DNA of 41,552 bases from Salisapilia sapeloensis (GCA_023334545.1 JAADVB010000171.1:1-41552); one strand, 5' to 3'; counted from the first letter of the stretch, positions 30,213 through 41,500 are shown. The notes: a model not told the origin generated them from the sequence alone. Translations and numbers: made by a program.

Positions 30213-31685
30213 ATGATGCAATGGCTGTGGTGCATTTTGCTAGCGTCGATAAGACTGATGCACGTCACTGGTAACGATCATCATCCGATGCTGGAAACGG
30301 TCGAATCGTTCGAACAGAGCGTCCAATACGACTCACATGCGGCTGGACCGACGCGAGGGTCATTGCAAGCCAGATCAGACGCTATTGAACGCTCTCGACG
30401 GCTTGTAGAAAATCACAATGCACAGTATGAAGCAGGTCGAGCGTCTTATTACATGCGTTTGAATGCCATGGGGGACTTGTCATCTGACGAGTACAATCAG
30501 TTTCTCAAGTCCAGACCGTCCCACGTATCCAAACGACAGCTAGAAGACTTTTCATTGATAGGCAATAGTGTAGACATCCACGCCGGGACGGTCAATGGAT
30601 CCGTCAAGATAGAATCGATGGATGACCTGCCAAAGGAAGTGGACTGGCGCAAGATCCAGGACGGCAAGTACCTCTCTCCCATTAAAAACCAAGGTACTTG
30701 TGGTAGTTGCTGGGCTTTTGCAGGTGTGTCGGTGGTAGAAAGCCACTATGCAATCCAAGAGGACGTCCAGGCCCAGCCACTGAGCGTTGAGCAGGTCCTC
30801 AGTTGCTCAGCCCAACTGGACCACATCCGTTCCAAGCCAGCTTTGAACGTAAAGACGTCTTCCAGCGGATGTGAAGGAGGCATGGCATTCCTCACGTATG
30901 AATATATGAAACGTATGGATCCATACGGCATCGTCTGTGCATCCACCTATCCGTACATCATGGCGACAGACGTGTTCGAGACAGAGTGCCACGTCCCATC
31001 GGCAGATCAAACGGCCGTGCAGTGGGAACATAATAAAAGTGACTATGAAGTCGTACAAAGGTATAGTGAAGCAGCGTTGATGCGTGCCTTGGTCAAAGGT
31101 CCCGTATCCACCAACATTGATTCCGAGTCGGACGGCTTCCGTCTGTATGGAGGTGGCATCTACGACGCTAAGGACTGTGCGAGCGACGGAGATGAGATCA
31201 ATCACGCAGTCGTTCTCGTCGGGTATGGCGAGACCGACAAAGGCGAAAAGTACTGGGTCCTTCGCAATACATGGGGACCCATGTGGGGAGAAGATGGGTA
31301 CTTTCGAATGGTCCGAGGCGCTCCTTATCTCACCAAAAACGGACCTTGTAACCTATACAAGTACTCGACGTATCCTATCAACCTCCAGAGAGGTGGTGGG
31401 GGTGAAGAAATGTGTGCAGATGCAGTGGATGCCGATGCGTTCGTAAAGCTCGGCACACTCCGCCTAATCTCTTTCGGTATCATCCAGTGGGTTATACTAG
31501 TCGGAACCTCTGTCGTCGTTCTTATAGCTGGTATCACGTATGTCTTCTTTGCAGAGGAAAGTCGGAAGAAACGAGTCAAGACAGGAGACTTGACGAGAAG
31601 GGAACTGATGAAGATGTGGCAACTACCAACGAGAGAACAAGTGGCAGTCCACTTGGCACAGAGGAGACCAAAGCCTCCTGCGTAA
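30213..31685 (+). CDS. membrane-anchored papain-family cysteine protease (C1A)
   Basis: 490 codons. A signal peptide (MMQWLWCILLASIRLMHVTG) is followed by an I29-type propeptide with YYMRLNAMGDLSSDEYNQFL (79-98). Mature enzyme begins near LPKEVDWR. Catalytic residues are all present: Gln160 and Cys166 in NQGTCGSCWAF, His331 in INHAVVLVGYG and Asn352 in RNTWGPMWGEDGYF. GCEGG (219-223) matches the usual GCNGG. Unlike most cathepsins, a hydrophobic segment at about 416-447 follows the catalytic domain, with a basic cytoplasmic tail (SRKKRVKTGDLTRRE). So it is predicted to be a type I membrane protease of the lysosome, vacuole or surface. The stop lies 44 bp from the stop of the opposing sorting nexin gene. 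Confidence 0.93.
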   Translation: MMQWLWCILLASIRLMHVTGNDHHPMLETVESFEQSVQYDSHAAGPTRGSLQARSDAIERSRRLVENHNAQYEAGRASYYMRLNAMGDLSSDEYNQFLKSRPSHVSKRQLEDFSLIGNSVDIHAGTVNGSVKIESMDDLPKEVDWRKIQDGKYLSPIKNQGTCGSCWAFAGVSVVESHYAIQEDVQAQPLSVEQVLSCSAQLDHIRSKPALNVKTSSSGCEGGMAFLTYEYMKRMDPYGIVCASTYPYIMATDVFETECHVPSADQTAVQWEHNKSDYEVVQRYSEAALMRALVKGPVSTNIDSESDGFRLYGGGIYDAKDCASDGDEINHAVVLVGYGETDKGEKYWVLRNTWGPMWGEDGYFRMVRGAPYLTKNGPCNLYKYSTYPINLQRGGGGEEMCADAVDADAFVKLGTLRLISFGIIQWVILVGTSVVVLIAGITYVFFAEESRKKRVKTGDLTRRELMKMWQLPTREQVAVHLAQRRPKPPA

Positions 31686-31729
31686 ACAATGTAACATACA
31701 ATTGGCTTTCAAACCTTTTCTTACGAATT

Positions 31730-33094
31730 CTACATGGCCATATCCGCGTTGCCGTTCGACGGAACGTAGTCTTCTTGGATCATCAGCGTATTATCCACCT
31801 TTTCCGAGATCTGACCGAGGCCAGAGTTAATCTCCGCCAGCTCCGGCATGACCTTCTCCCACTCACTCTCGACCTGTTTACTGTACTGGATCTGCATCTG
31901 GATGTAGTCGAGGATGATGCGCTTAAAGTCTGACAGCTTCTGACGCTGGAAACGCTCCACTTCTCTCAGCACACGCTCCGTCACGACATCAAACTCGAGC
32001 TTGGCATCATCTACACGCTGCTGGGCTTGCATCGCGTCCTCCTCGTTCTTGTGGACAGCACCTTGGCCGCCGTTCTTCCCCACGGCTTGCGTTTTGGCTT
32101 CTAAATCGGCCACAGCAGCAGCATAAGCTGCACGCACTTCGTTCCGCTTGTGCAAAGCAGCTTTGACTGCTCCGACGACGCGGATATAGTCGACAATCGG
32201 CTCTTCAAACTGCAGCGCTTCTTTCTCTGCGTGCTCCGCCGCCAAGGTCGCGAGTCTGTCGGAACAATCGCCGACGGTGGACAGTGCCAGATGGAGAGAA
32301 GCATTCGTGTCCTCTGCTTTGGCCAGCATGGAGCAGGCGACGCCCATTTCAAAGAGTCCATCGGCGATCTCTCGAGCACGTTTGCTCAGACCGCTTGCGT
32401 GACGGTGAAGACCTGACATGATGGGCTCGAGACCATCGATATACGCCATAACCTCCTCCACGTCCTTATCTGCTTGTGTCTTCTCGAGGTTTCCACCGGA
32501 CGACGTGAAGGCTGCAGCGCCTAGTGTCGAGGAAATGGAACTGACAGTCTCATCCAGCCATTGGAAGAGAGCTCCAGATGGAGTAGTACCGTTCTGAGGA
32601 TCCGACCGGAAGGACTGAAAGGCTTCGTCGGATGCTTCGAGGAATGTGGTCAAGTGGTCCGAGTGTTGGAGCTCTGGGTGGTGACCACAGCGCTGGAGGA
32701 AGAGCTGGAGAGCTCGACGTCGAGACTCGATGAATTCAGGAGAGAAGCGACCGACGAGGAGCTTTTCCGGTAAGGGAGGGACGACGACGCCTGGGAAGCG
32801 GGACTGGAGGCAGCTGTGGAGCCAGACAAAGTCATTATATCGGCGGATGACGGAGAAACTGCTGCGTGCGAATTGAGGACGGTCGGTCGTCGTGGAGATC
32901 TTGTACGAAATGTAGGCGTTCATGCCTTCTCCCTGCTTGGACGGCTCATTCACCGTGACATGGAGCTGACCCGAAGCGCCGTCTTGCGAGACGTTTTGGG
33001 ATGCGAATAGAGAATTCGAGGCTCCCAACTCACCACGCATGTTCGTCCGGTCTTCCGACGAGTCTACATTCACCCATTTACCGTTGCGCGCCAT
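31730..33094 (-). CDS. sorting nexin, PX plus BAR (SNX1/2, Vps5-like)
   Basis: 454 codons. Residues 43-155 are a PX domain with the phosphoinositide site RRYNDF (84-89), the PPLPEK loop (106-111) and the SRRRALQLFLQRC helix. Residues about 185-440 are a helical Vps5-type BAR domain (for example SKRAREIADGLFEMGVACSMLA and FDVVTERVLREVERFQRQKLSDFK). Such proteins bind PtdIns3P on endosomes and form the membrane-bending half of retromer or ESCPE-1. The length and domain order match SNX1/SNX2/Vps5, though the N-terminal extension is short. Its ATG is 227 bp from that of the divergent OCRL-like gene, which consumes phosphoinositides on the same membranes. Confidence 0.92.
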   Translation of the reverse strand: MARNGKWVNVDSSEDRTNMRGELGASNSLFASQNVSQDGASGQLHVTVNEPSKQGEGMNAYISYKISTTTDRPQFARSSFSVIRRYNDFVWLHSCLQSRFPGVVVPPLPEKLLVGRFSPEFIESRRRALQLFLQRCGHHPELQHSDHLTTFLEASDEAFQSFRSDPQNGTTPSGALFQWLDETVSSISSTLGAAAFTSSGGNLEKTQADKDVEEVMAYIDGLEPIMSGLHRHASGLSKRAREIADGLFEMGVACSMLAKAEDTNASLHLALSTVGDCSDRLATLAAEHAEKEALQFEEPIVDYIRVVGAVKAALHKRNEVRAAYAAAVADLEAKTQAVGKNGGQGAVHKNEEDAMQAQQRVDDAKLEFDVVTERVLREVERFQRQKLSDFKRIILDYIQMQIQYSKQVESEWEKVMPELAEINSGLGQISEKVDNTLMIQEDYVPSNGNADMAM

Positions 33095-33321
33095 GATCGA
33101 AAGACGTATGCGGCCGTCCGAGATACTGGTCTCGATTATGATCGAGCAAGCTTCTTCTTCGTGCTTGTACCGCTACTGTACTGGATGATATTTTCCGAAA
33201 TACGACTAGCATAGATGCAAACAGATAAAAGTTGAGGTAATTTAAAAAGACACGGACAAGACATCCTGAAACGCTCTTTGGTACACTCGTGGTCGAGTGA
33301 TTAGCCGGTCCTCCCTACAAG

Positions 33322-35799
33322 ATGGCGACCCCAGCTGCCTCCACGGACGCTCACAACAAGTACTACAACCCAGTTGTCATGTCCTTCATTCGGGATGACT
33401 GGATCCAGCAGCAATTGCGGCGGAGACAGGCAGAGTACACGGCGTCGGAAGCTGCGAAAGTGGTCGTCGGAACTTGGAATGTGAATGGAAAGAAGCCGCA
33501 GTCAAGTGCAACTGCCGTGCCACAGCTCCAGCAGTGGCTACACCTGCAGTCAGGTCGCACCGCTCCAGACCTCGTCGCAGTTGGGTTCCAAGAGATGGTG
33601 GACCTGAACGCCGTCAACGTCGTCGTGAATAACAACGTCTCTTCTACTCGTTCATCTCTTTGGGTCGACGCCTTGCTGTCTGCTTTATCCGAAACGTATA
33701 GAGATTTAAAGTATCGTATCGTTATGTATCAATACCTCGTCGGTCTCCTCGTCGTCGTCGTCGTGAGATCCGATCACGTCGATGCGAAAGGCGTTCGGGA
33801 CATTGCTGGAGACACTGCTGGTGTAGGTATCATGGGCGTCATGGGGAATAAAGGAGGTGTAGCAGTTCGCCTCTCCTTTTACGACACAACGTTCTGCTTC
33901 GTCTGTGGCCACCTCGCTGCCCACCGACACAATATCGAAGGACGAAACTCGGATTACGCGAACATCCTATCGAAACTCGACCTCGGTGTCAATCAGACAG
34001 GACACTTTTCTTCCTCCATTCCCATACTCCAGCATGACGTCGTTTTCTTTTTTGGAGACTTGAACTACAGGATCGAAGATGACATTTCGGACGATGCAAT
34101 CTTCGAATTAGCCATCAAAGGAGACTTGACGCACTTGCTAAAGCGTGATCAACTACGCATTGAAAAGCAGAACAATCGAGTACTTCAGGGATTCCAGGAA
34201 GGAGACATTACGTTCCCTCCAACGTACAAGTATCAAGCAGGTACAAACGTCTATGACCGTCGCCCAGATAAAAAGGTTCGGACACCTGCTTGGTGCGATC
34301 GTGTTTTGTGGAAATGCAAGAACAGTCAGCACGTCTCTTTACTCCAATACGAATCCGTTCAAGCGCTTACCATGTCGGATCATAAGCCTGTCGTCGCAGT
34401 CTTGGAAACTCAAGTGCAGCGTCAGATTGAGGATAAAAAGGTAGAAGTGATTCGTGATATTTTAACGCAGCTCGACAAGTGGGAGAATGAACACATGCCT
34501 CGTATACGTCTTTTAAAAGCCAATGGAGAAGACTTGGATGAAGATGTGCTTGTGTTTAAAAACGTACGCTTTGCCACGGAACAGACCAAAGTCCTGACGA
34601 TATGCAATAGCGGTCAAGTCGTCGCACACTTTCGCTTCGTACCAAAGCTAGAGGACAAAGTCATTGCCAAACGATGGCTACAAGTGTCTCCTACCTTCGG
34701 CATGATACCACCAGGCGAGCGACAGCAAGTCTTGCTAACCATCCAGGTCGATCAACGTACGGCTCAAGCGTTGACGGCTGGAGAAGAGTCTCTCGACGAT
34801 ACTCTCATCCTCCGTGTCGAAAACGGACGAGACTACTTCCTCGTCCTCTCTGGTCAGTACGAGAACTCGTGCTTTGGCAATTCGCTGGAGCAACTGGTCA
34901 TATCCTCTCGACCAGCGAGAGACACGCCGTTACCAGTAGCTCTGGCCCATCAGGAGCAACTGCCGAACCAATCTCACTTGCCTTCCTCTCCTGTCGCATC
35001 TCCTCTTAATGTCATGACGACCACTACATCACCAGGGTCTCCTCCGTTGAGTCCAGAAGCGAGGCACAGTCTATCATCAAGTCGAGAAGCCTCATGGCAG
35101 CATCAAGCACAGAAACCGGAGAACGCTGGACGAGTACCAAAGGAGTTGTGGCGACTCATCGATGACTTGTATCGACACTCGTTAGATGATAAACACTTGT
35201 TCGTTGAAACTGGGAGTAAGCATGAGATCACTGGGTTGAGAGAGGCGTTGGACTCTGGACGACCGTTTCCGGAACACTCGGGATACGCTGCAGCCGAGTG
35301 TCTATTGCGATGGCTACGAAGCTTACGCAACAGCGTCGTACCGGAGACGGCGCTGGAGTTTGTCCATACGCCATCGCAGCACGAAGCGAGCATGGAGGAA
35401 GCTGCCACGCAACTGATGGATGCTCTATCACCTATACGCTATAATGTTTTGCTCTACCTCGTGAGCTTTTTGAAGGAAGTGTTGGAGCATCGAGAAGAGA
35501 ATCGATTGACACCAGAGAAACTCGCCTTCATCTTCAGTCGTTGCCTAGTATCGCATCCGTTCATCGGGACCGAGTTGGAAAGCGGCGGACGATCTTCCAT
35601 CGTAGCAGACTCGTCCATGTCTTTCGTTTCCTCCGGTGCGACGGCAAATTCGAGTAGCTCCGATGAAGGTCTACCTGTTGAAGCTCGCATTCGACAGACT
35701 GCTCGAGAAGAGGAACGAGAGCAGGTTGTGAGCAACCGCCGAGCAGAGAAGATGGAGCGCATTCTTTTGCATTTACTCACGCATTCCATTCGCAGATAA
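33322..35799 (+). CDS. OCRL/INPP5B-like inositol polyphosphate 5-phosphatase with ASH and RhoGAP domains
   Basis: 825 codons. The 5-phosphatase domain spans about 45-365: GTWNVNG (50-56), GFQEMVDL with Glu91, MGNKGGVAVRLS, FFGDLNYR (243-250), PAWCDRVLW (322-330) and SDHKPV (352-357), so the catalytic set is intact. An ASH (immunoglobulin-like) domain follows at about 400-510 (VLTICNSGQVVAHFRF, PGERQQVLLTIQV). After a Ser/Pro linker, residues about 600-745 are RhoGAP-like (VPKELWRLIDDLY, LAFIFSRCLV). The loop that carries the Arg finger in active GAPs reads LFVETGSKHE, with no Arg, as in human OCRL, so GAP activity is unlikely. Expected role: removes the 5-phosphate of PtdIns(4,5)P2 on endosomes and Golgi. 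Convergent with HID1, 64 bp between stops. Confidence 0.95.
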   Translation: MATPAASTDAHNKYYNPVVMSFIRDDWIQQQLRRRQAEYTASEAAKVVVGTWNVNGKKPQSSATAVPQLQQWLHLQSGRTAPDLVAVGFQEMVDLNAVNVVVNNNVSSTRSSLWVDALLSALSETYRDLKYRIVMYQYLVGLLVVVVVRSDHVDAKGVRDIAGDTAGVGIMGVMGNKGGVAVRLSFYDTTFCFVCGHLAAHRHNIEGRNSDYANILSKLDLGVNQTGHFSSSIPILQHDVVFFFGDLNYRIEDDISDDAIFELAIKGDLTHLLKRDQLRIEKQNNRVLQGFQEGDITFPPTYKYQAGTNVYDRRPDKKVRTPAWCDRVLWKCKNSQHVSLLQYESVQALTMSDHKPVVAVLETQVQRQIEDKKVEVIRDILTQLDKWENEHMPRIRLLKANGEDLDEDVLVFKNVRFATEQTKVLTICNSGQVVAHFRFVPKLEDKVIAKRWLQVSPTFGMIPPGERQQVLLTIQVDQRTAQALTAGEESLDDTLILRVENGRDYFLVLSGQYENSCFGNSLEQLVISSRPARDTPLPVALAHQEQLPNQSHLPSSPVASPLNVMTTTTSPGSPPLSPEARHSLSSSREASWQHQAQKPENAGRVPKELWRLIDDLYRHSLDDKHLFVETGSKHEITGLREALDSGRPFPEHSGYAAAECLLRWLRSLRNSVVPETALEFVHTPSQHEASMEEAATQLMDALSPIRYNVLLYLVSFLKEVLEHREENRLTPEKLAFIFSRCLVSHPFIGTELESGGRSSIVADSSMSFVSSGATANSSSSDEGLPVEARIRQTAREEEREQVVSNRRAEKMERILLHLLTHSIRR

Positions 35800-35863
35800 G
35801 TATGTCGTTGGAATAGAAATATTTCGTGCATGTCGTTGAGAAAAGCGAGTACATTGAAATGGA

Positions 35864-38220
35864 TTAAACGACACTGATCGTAAACAGCGTGATGGCATCG
35901 CCGTCAAAGAGCGGCAGGAGTTGATTTCGGAGGAAGATGACGCCCCATGTAAAGGTCGTGAACCACAGATGCGTAAAGCGATTGATCTGGTACTTTCGAA
36001 TGACGATCGGATGAGGCACGGGAAGCAGACCGACCATCGTTGTGGAACGTAAAAAGTAGAGCATCTGGTCTTCATCCAAGCTTCCACCAGCTTTCTCTAT
36101 TGCTTCCTCCACCTGCATTTCCATTAGACATGCTTCTTATTGTTTTATACGTGGAATAGTACCTGTGGCACGAGGAACTGGAGTAGGCGCAGACTGGTTG
36201 TCAGTGGCAGCTTCTGTTTCCATGACGCGAGCCATTCGGCCGTCGGGACGAACTCTCCGTCCGCGTTTCTAGGCGTTGCAACGGATGTCGAAGATGTGGA
36301 GCGTTGAGGCACTGCCTGAGACTGCTCAACACTCGGTGGTTTCTCTTCCTCTTCGATATTCGTGGCAGGCGGCACCGTCTCGTTGGAAGTGGAGACACCT
36401 CGCATCGCAGGTAACTGAAGGTCGTTCAGTTTGTAGAAGACGTCCTTGTTCTGGATTAAAGCATACACAAGTTGTTGGTTGCCTTCGTACTGGTACTGGA
36501 TGATGTTGTCAAAGGTTTCCAGGAGGAAGAAGACGAGATGGTGGTTCGCTTCATTGTCAAAGAGGTATCGAGGCTGGGCGAACAGCTTGAATAGACGCAA
36601 GAGACGTACACTCGAGATCATGTGGAGCTTCTTGCAGTACGGAGAGATGTTGCAGATGATCGTCAGGAAGCAATTGTACACCGAATTAAGCTTTTCATAT
36701 CCGCTCACGATGATCTTGTGTAGACAGACAATGAGAAGGTCAGCGTGGTTACCAGAGAACGGAGGAAGGTCTAGTGGCAATCGCATGTCGAATGGACGGT
36801 TTAGACTGACACCAAAGTCACGTTCGCCACTCAAGAGAAGGAGGATGAAGGTACAGATGTGGATCATCCCGACCTTGGATGGTTCCTGTCGACCTTCGTA
36901 CATGAGAAATAGTAGCGGGACGACGATTTTATTCACATCTGCCTCTTGTAGGACATAGTCCAAGAACTTTTTGTTCTCATCGAGTAGCTTCCAGAGCAAG
37001 ACAAGCAACTCTTGATGACACTTGATCTGTTTAATCGAGTTGGGTAAGATCGTACTCATGGACTGATGATAGTTATTCAGGAGTCGCGCGAGACCTGTCA
37101 AGATCAAAAGGAAATCTTCCTTGCGATGCAAAGTCGATAGCATGTGTCGAAAGATGTTGACACCGTCTTCCTCCTTGGACTGCGTTGACCGTTCCTCCTC
37201 CTTTTGACCAGTCGATCGGCTTGGTTGGACGGTCGTCTGGGTCAATAAGGCAGTAGAAGATGTCGGACTAAAGTCTAGGAGGACTAAGAGAACTTGTAGC
37301 GAGACATCGACGAGAGCTTCTCGATCATCAGTCACAATGGAACCTGCGTATGGAACACCCCAGCCCACTGGATCGTACGTCACAGCGACATTCAGTAGAG
37401 AAAAGAAAAGCGTTGGGGTGAATGGACACTCAGGAGCTGTTGCCACCTCTAGAAACTTGTCATGCCACAAGTTACAAGACTCTGGCGACTGGTACAGAAT
37501 CCCCGAGAAACAAGTTAGGAGGAGTTTTAGCACTTCACAACGATTTCGATCGTAAGCTGCTGCAGTAACAACGTTAGCATCCGGATATCCGACACCAGCA
37601 CTCCATAGCAACGAAGGGTAGACGAGCTTTTCAGGAGATTGAGACAGATCAGTCGAAGTGGATTGGGTAGAGCTACGACGCTCTTCTGTGTACCCCTTAT
37701 AGGCCTGGATGGAGATTGTGAATTCGGGAAGAAAGAGGAGACCCATGATAGCATGGATGAGCTGCTTCGCTAAAGGTTCTTCTAGCACATTCTTGGACGG
37801 AGGCTCCTCATCGTCGCCACGAAGATGATCTACTTCGTCATCTTTCTCGATATCGACATTCGGTACCGTCCAAAAGACTTCATGGACAAAGTCATCACTT
37901 GTGTCTTCCAATATAAAAGGAACGAGTCGAGTTAAGACTCGGACGCAGTTGATGGCTTGGGAATAGTACTTGGGTACAGGAGTATCCACGATGTGAAGGA
38001 GTTGGGCGACTGCCTGACGTATCATCGTTGCCAGATTGTTCGGTTGCTGCCGACGGAGCATACGAACGTCATCCGGTTGGATGAGCGTAAAGATTTCCTC
38101 CGCGACCGTCGGGATGCGCCAGAGCTTATCCCAGAACTCGAGTTGCTTCGCAGACACCTCTTCATTATTCAGCTTGTAGACACTCTCACGAAACTTGCTT
38201 TTACTGTCACTGTTGCCCAT
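35864..38220 (-). CDS. HID1: HID1 domain protein (dymeclin/Hid1 family)
   Basis: Exon 1 is 36163-38220 and exon 2 is 35864-36112. A 50-bp phase-0 intron (36113-36162, GTACTA...GCAG) joins LQFLVPQ to VEEAIEKAGG. The product is 768 aa. MGNSDSKSKFRESVY is a classic N-myristoylation start and matches the family, so the ATG at 38220 is chosen over one five codons upstream. FWDKLWR, NLATMIRQAV, CVRVLTRLVPFILED and the C-terminal VGLLPVPHPIVIRKYQ plus WGVIFLRNQ are family signatures. A serine/glutamate-rich insert sits near 590-650. HID1 is a peripheral trans-Golgi protein needed for dense-core vesicle and post-Golgi traffic in animals. Head to head with UTP21, 311 bp between starts. Confidence 0.95.
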
Positions 38221-38531
38221 CTTTCTTGGCTGCAATGTAGCTTTCTCGTCGTCTCAAGTGGGATCAGTACCTCGGTATAGCACGCAATCGCTTCTTCTCT
38301 AGCTACTCGGAGGTTACGTGTCGGCTAAGCTGCCGCGCTCGTACCTCATTGGCTGAAATGCGAATATATCGTCTTTTTTAGTGGATGTTTTAGTGAATAA
38401 TGTAAAACACATAATTCTAAAGGAAATACAAAAAGCAAGTGTAAAATGTAGCCATGTGCATGATCATCGCCTCCATTCGTTCCATCGAGCCACTGACATC
38501 GTGCGGCACTACTTGGTGGATTCACGTGAAG
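38221..38531. other. shared HID1/UTP21 promoter region
   Basis: 311 bases between two divergent start codons, so one short region must drive both genes. A CCAAT-type element lies at 38346-38360. An ATG at 38454 is in frame with UTP21 but is unlikely to be the start. Confidence 0.6.
38346..38360 (+). promoter_or_regulatory. CCAAT-type element in HID1/UTP21 promoter
   Basis: TCATTGGCTGAAATG, 171 bases before the UTP21 ATG and reading toward it; it is 125 bases from the HID1 ATG. It shares ATTGGCTGAAA with the WDR12 and DBP5 elements. Confidence 0.4.
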
Positions 38532-41500
38532 ATGACTGAAGTACTTCGCCAACAGAATAGTAGGATACTACAGAGCTTCCGGGCCATTGGTCTCGTCGCA
38601 ACAGACACGCCAATTGTCACGTATACGCTCAATCGTGTTGCGTTCGTGACGGCGTCGCTTGGCAAGAGCTTTGTCGTGTACAATTGCGATAAGCTAACAC
38701 CAGTGCTTGTCTCGCCTCAAGTCACTCGTAAAATTCGAGCAATTGCAGTCGTGCCTCAAAAGCATTTGACCTTCACAGGATGCGGTCGATCCATCCTCGC
38801 TTGGAACCGAATCGATCAGACGCACACTTTATCAGGTCACAAGGGCAAAATCAAGCAGGTACAAACCTTCTACTGTCCTTTGGTATACACCATATTATTC
38901 ATACTAATCGCGTGTCTTCTTTTGTAGTTATTGACCGTTGGTATGGTACTCTTCTCACTCGATGACGCTCGCTGCCTTCGTCTATGGGACCTCGAGTACG
39001 TCTTCATACCTCCAAATGTCTTTATTACTACTTACTAACCACACTGCACTGCACAGGTCCATGGAACTGATCAATGAAATCAACTTCCCGGCTTCCTTTA
39101 CACCGACGATCATGATGCATCCATCCACCTACCTAAACAAACTCCTCATCGGGTCGGAAGAAGGTGGTCTAGAGCTCTGGAACGTGCGTAGTCAAAAGCA
39201 GATCTATCGTTTCGACGGATGGAAGTCGGCAGTCACAGCCATTGAGCAGAGTCCAGCCGTCGACGTCGTCGGCATCGGTCTACGAGACGGACGCATCATC
39301 CTCCACCACCTCCAATACGACAAAGAAGTCATGACCTTTCACCAGTCCCAAAGCGCTGTCACATCCCTGTCCTTCCGTACGGACACTGGTGGTGGCAATG
39401 CGGGTGGCAGTGCCCCCATCCCACTTGTCGTCTCAGGCACATCCACAGGTGACATTGCTGTCTGGAACCTCCAACAGAAGCGTCTTGACTCGATGATCCC
39501 CAGTGCTCACGACGGATCGGTCGTCTCTCTCTCCTTTCTACCGAACGAACCATTGCTCGTGTCCACAGGTGTAGACAATTCGATTAAAATGTGGATCTTT
39601 GACCACGTTACGCAGGAAGGCACGGCTCGATTGCTCAAGTCGAGAGAAGGCCATCATGCGCCACCGACCAAGATCCGATACTATGGCAACAATACCTTGG
39701 CGACCATGGCGGATGGCGCAGACGGAACGTCCTGTCAGCTGCTATCGGCAGGTCAAGACCGTGCCTTCCGTGTCTTCCACACTGCTCGCGAACAGCAGAG
39801 CACGGAACTGTCGCAAGGGCCGATCCTAAAGCAAGCCAAGAAGCTGCATGTCCGTGTCGACGACCTCAAGCTTCCGCCTATCTCCCAATTCGCAGCGATG
39901 GAGACGAGAGAACGGGACTGGGCGAACGTTGTGACATGTCACGAGAACGAGATCGGTGCCTACGTCTGGCGCTTTGAAAGACGAGCGATTGGAAAGCATG
40001 TCCTGCGACAATTTGACGTCCATGACCATGTCGCGCTCGGCAGCGAAGAGGACCGTCGACGTCGGAGCACACAGGCATCATCCGTAGCCATGAGTTCCTG
40101 CGGTAACTACGCGATTGTCGGCAGTGTCGGTGGCGCCGTGTTTAAGTACAATATGCAGTCTGGAGAACGAAGAGGGTCGTATCCGATGTCCGCGACACCT
40201 CGTCCACAGCTCGTGCGTTCGCTCACACTGCCCGGGTCGTCCATCGCTAAAGAAGCACAGGCAAAGGATGAAGCTATTAAACGCACGTCTGTGCATGCGC
40301 ATGAAGGCACCGTAACGGCCGTTGCGGTTGATGCTTTGAACAAAACGCTCGTCTCCGGAGGAATTGACGGAAAGCTCAAATTCTGGAACTTTACGTCGCA
40401 TGAGTACTCGGGAGAGATCGACCTCGAGTCTCCTGTGAGCCACATGGAGCTGCATCGCGACAGTAACTTGCTCGCCATCGCATGTGACGACCAGGTCCTT
40501 CGTGTATACGACATCAATACTCGCAAGCTGGCGAGACGTTTCCGAGGTCACGCACACCGTATCACCGATGTGACGTTCAGCCAGGACGCTCGATGGCTCT
40601 TCTCCAGTGCTGCAGACGCGTCGCTACGTGTATGGGACTTGCCAAGCGGCAAGTGCGTCGACTGGCTGCGCTTCCAGAAGCCTGTGACAGGCCTCGCCGT
40701 CTCTCCGACAGGAGAGTTCCTAGCGACCACGCACGTCGGTCATGTCGGTGTCTTCCTCTGGGCAAACAAGAGCGTCTTCACCGACGTCTTTTTGGATTCT
40801 GAACCTAAGGAACCACTCGACATGGATCTGCCTGTCGCGTTGAATGAAGTCGATAACGAAGACCAGCTACAATCCGCTGGCTCTGAAGGCAATCCGCATT
40901 TGTCCACGACGACAATCGACGACAGCAACGGCGTCGCGGAGAAGCCAGAGGAGACTGATGACGAATATGGAGAAGTGGAGCCTCTGGACAACTCGCTCAT
41001 TACGCTATCCAAGGCTCCTCGCGCCTTCTGGCAGTCTCTCTTCAACCTGGAGCTGATCAAGCAACGGAACAAACCGATTGAGCCGCCTAAGGCACCGGAG
41101 AAAGCGCCCTTCTTCCTTCCGACGACAAGGAAGGATGGCGTGAACCCGACGTTTGTCCCGGTGGAGCAATCTGGTGCAACGACCGAGGAAGAGGTTGCTG
41201 AACCGACTGAAGGCTGGGGCGTCGGAGATGACGATGATACGTGGGGTGACGACGCTGCGATGGAGGACGCTGAAGAGGAGCCGTCCTCTGGCTCTCGCAT
41301 CTCCAAATCGACCGGATTGATCACCACTCGCTGCAAATTGGCAGCGCTGCTCTCGGAAGCCAGCGACAAGCCTCGAAACGTACCGCAGGGTGACTTGAAA
41401 CTGCATAGAACGCGCTACCATGATGCTGCGACTTACTTGCAGTCGCTGCCTGCTTCGGCGGTGGACGTGGAGCTGAGTACGCTATGCATGGGTGACTTTG

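Noticed and set aside
40740-41369. 209-codon minus-strand frame rich in Ser
   Set aside because: Antisense to the UTP21 C-terminal domain, which matches the family closely.
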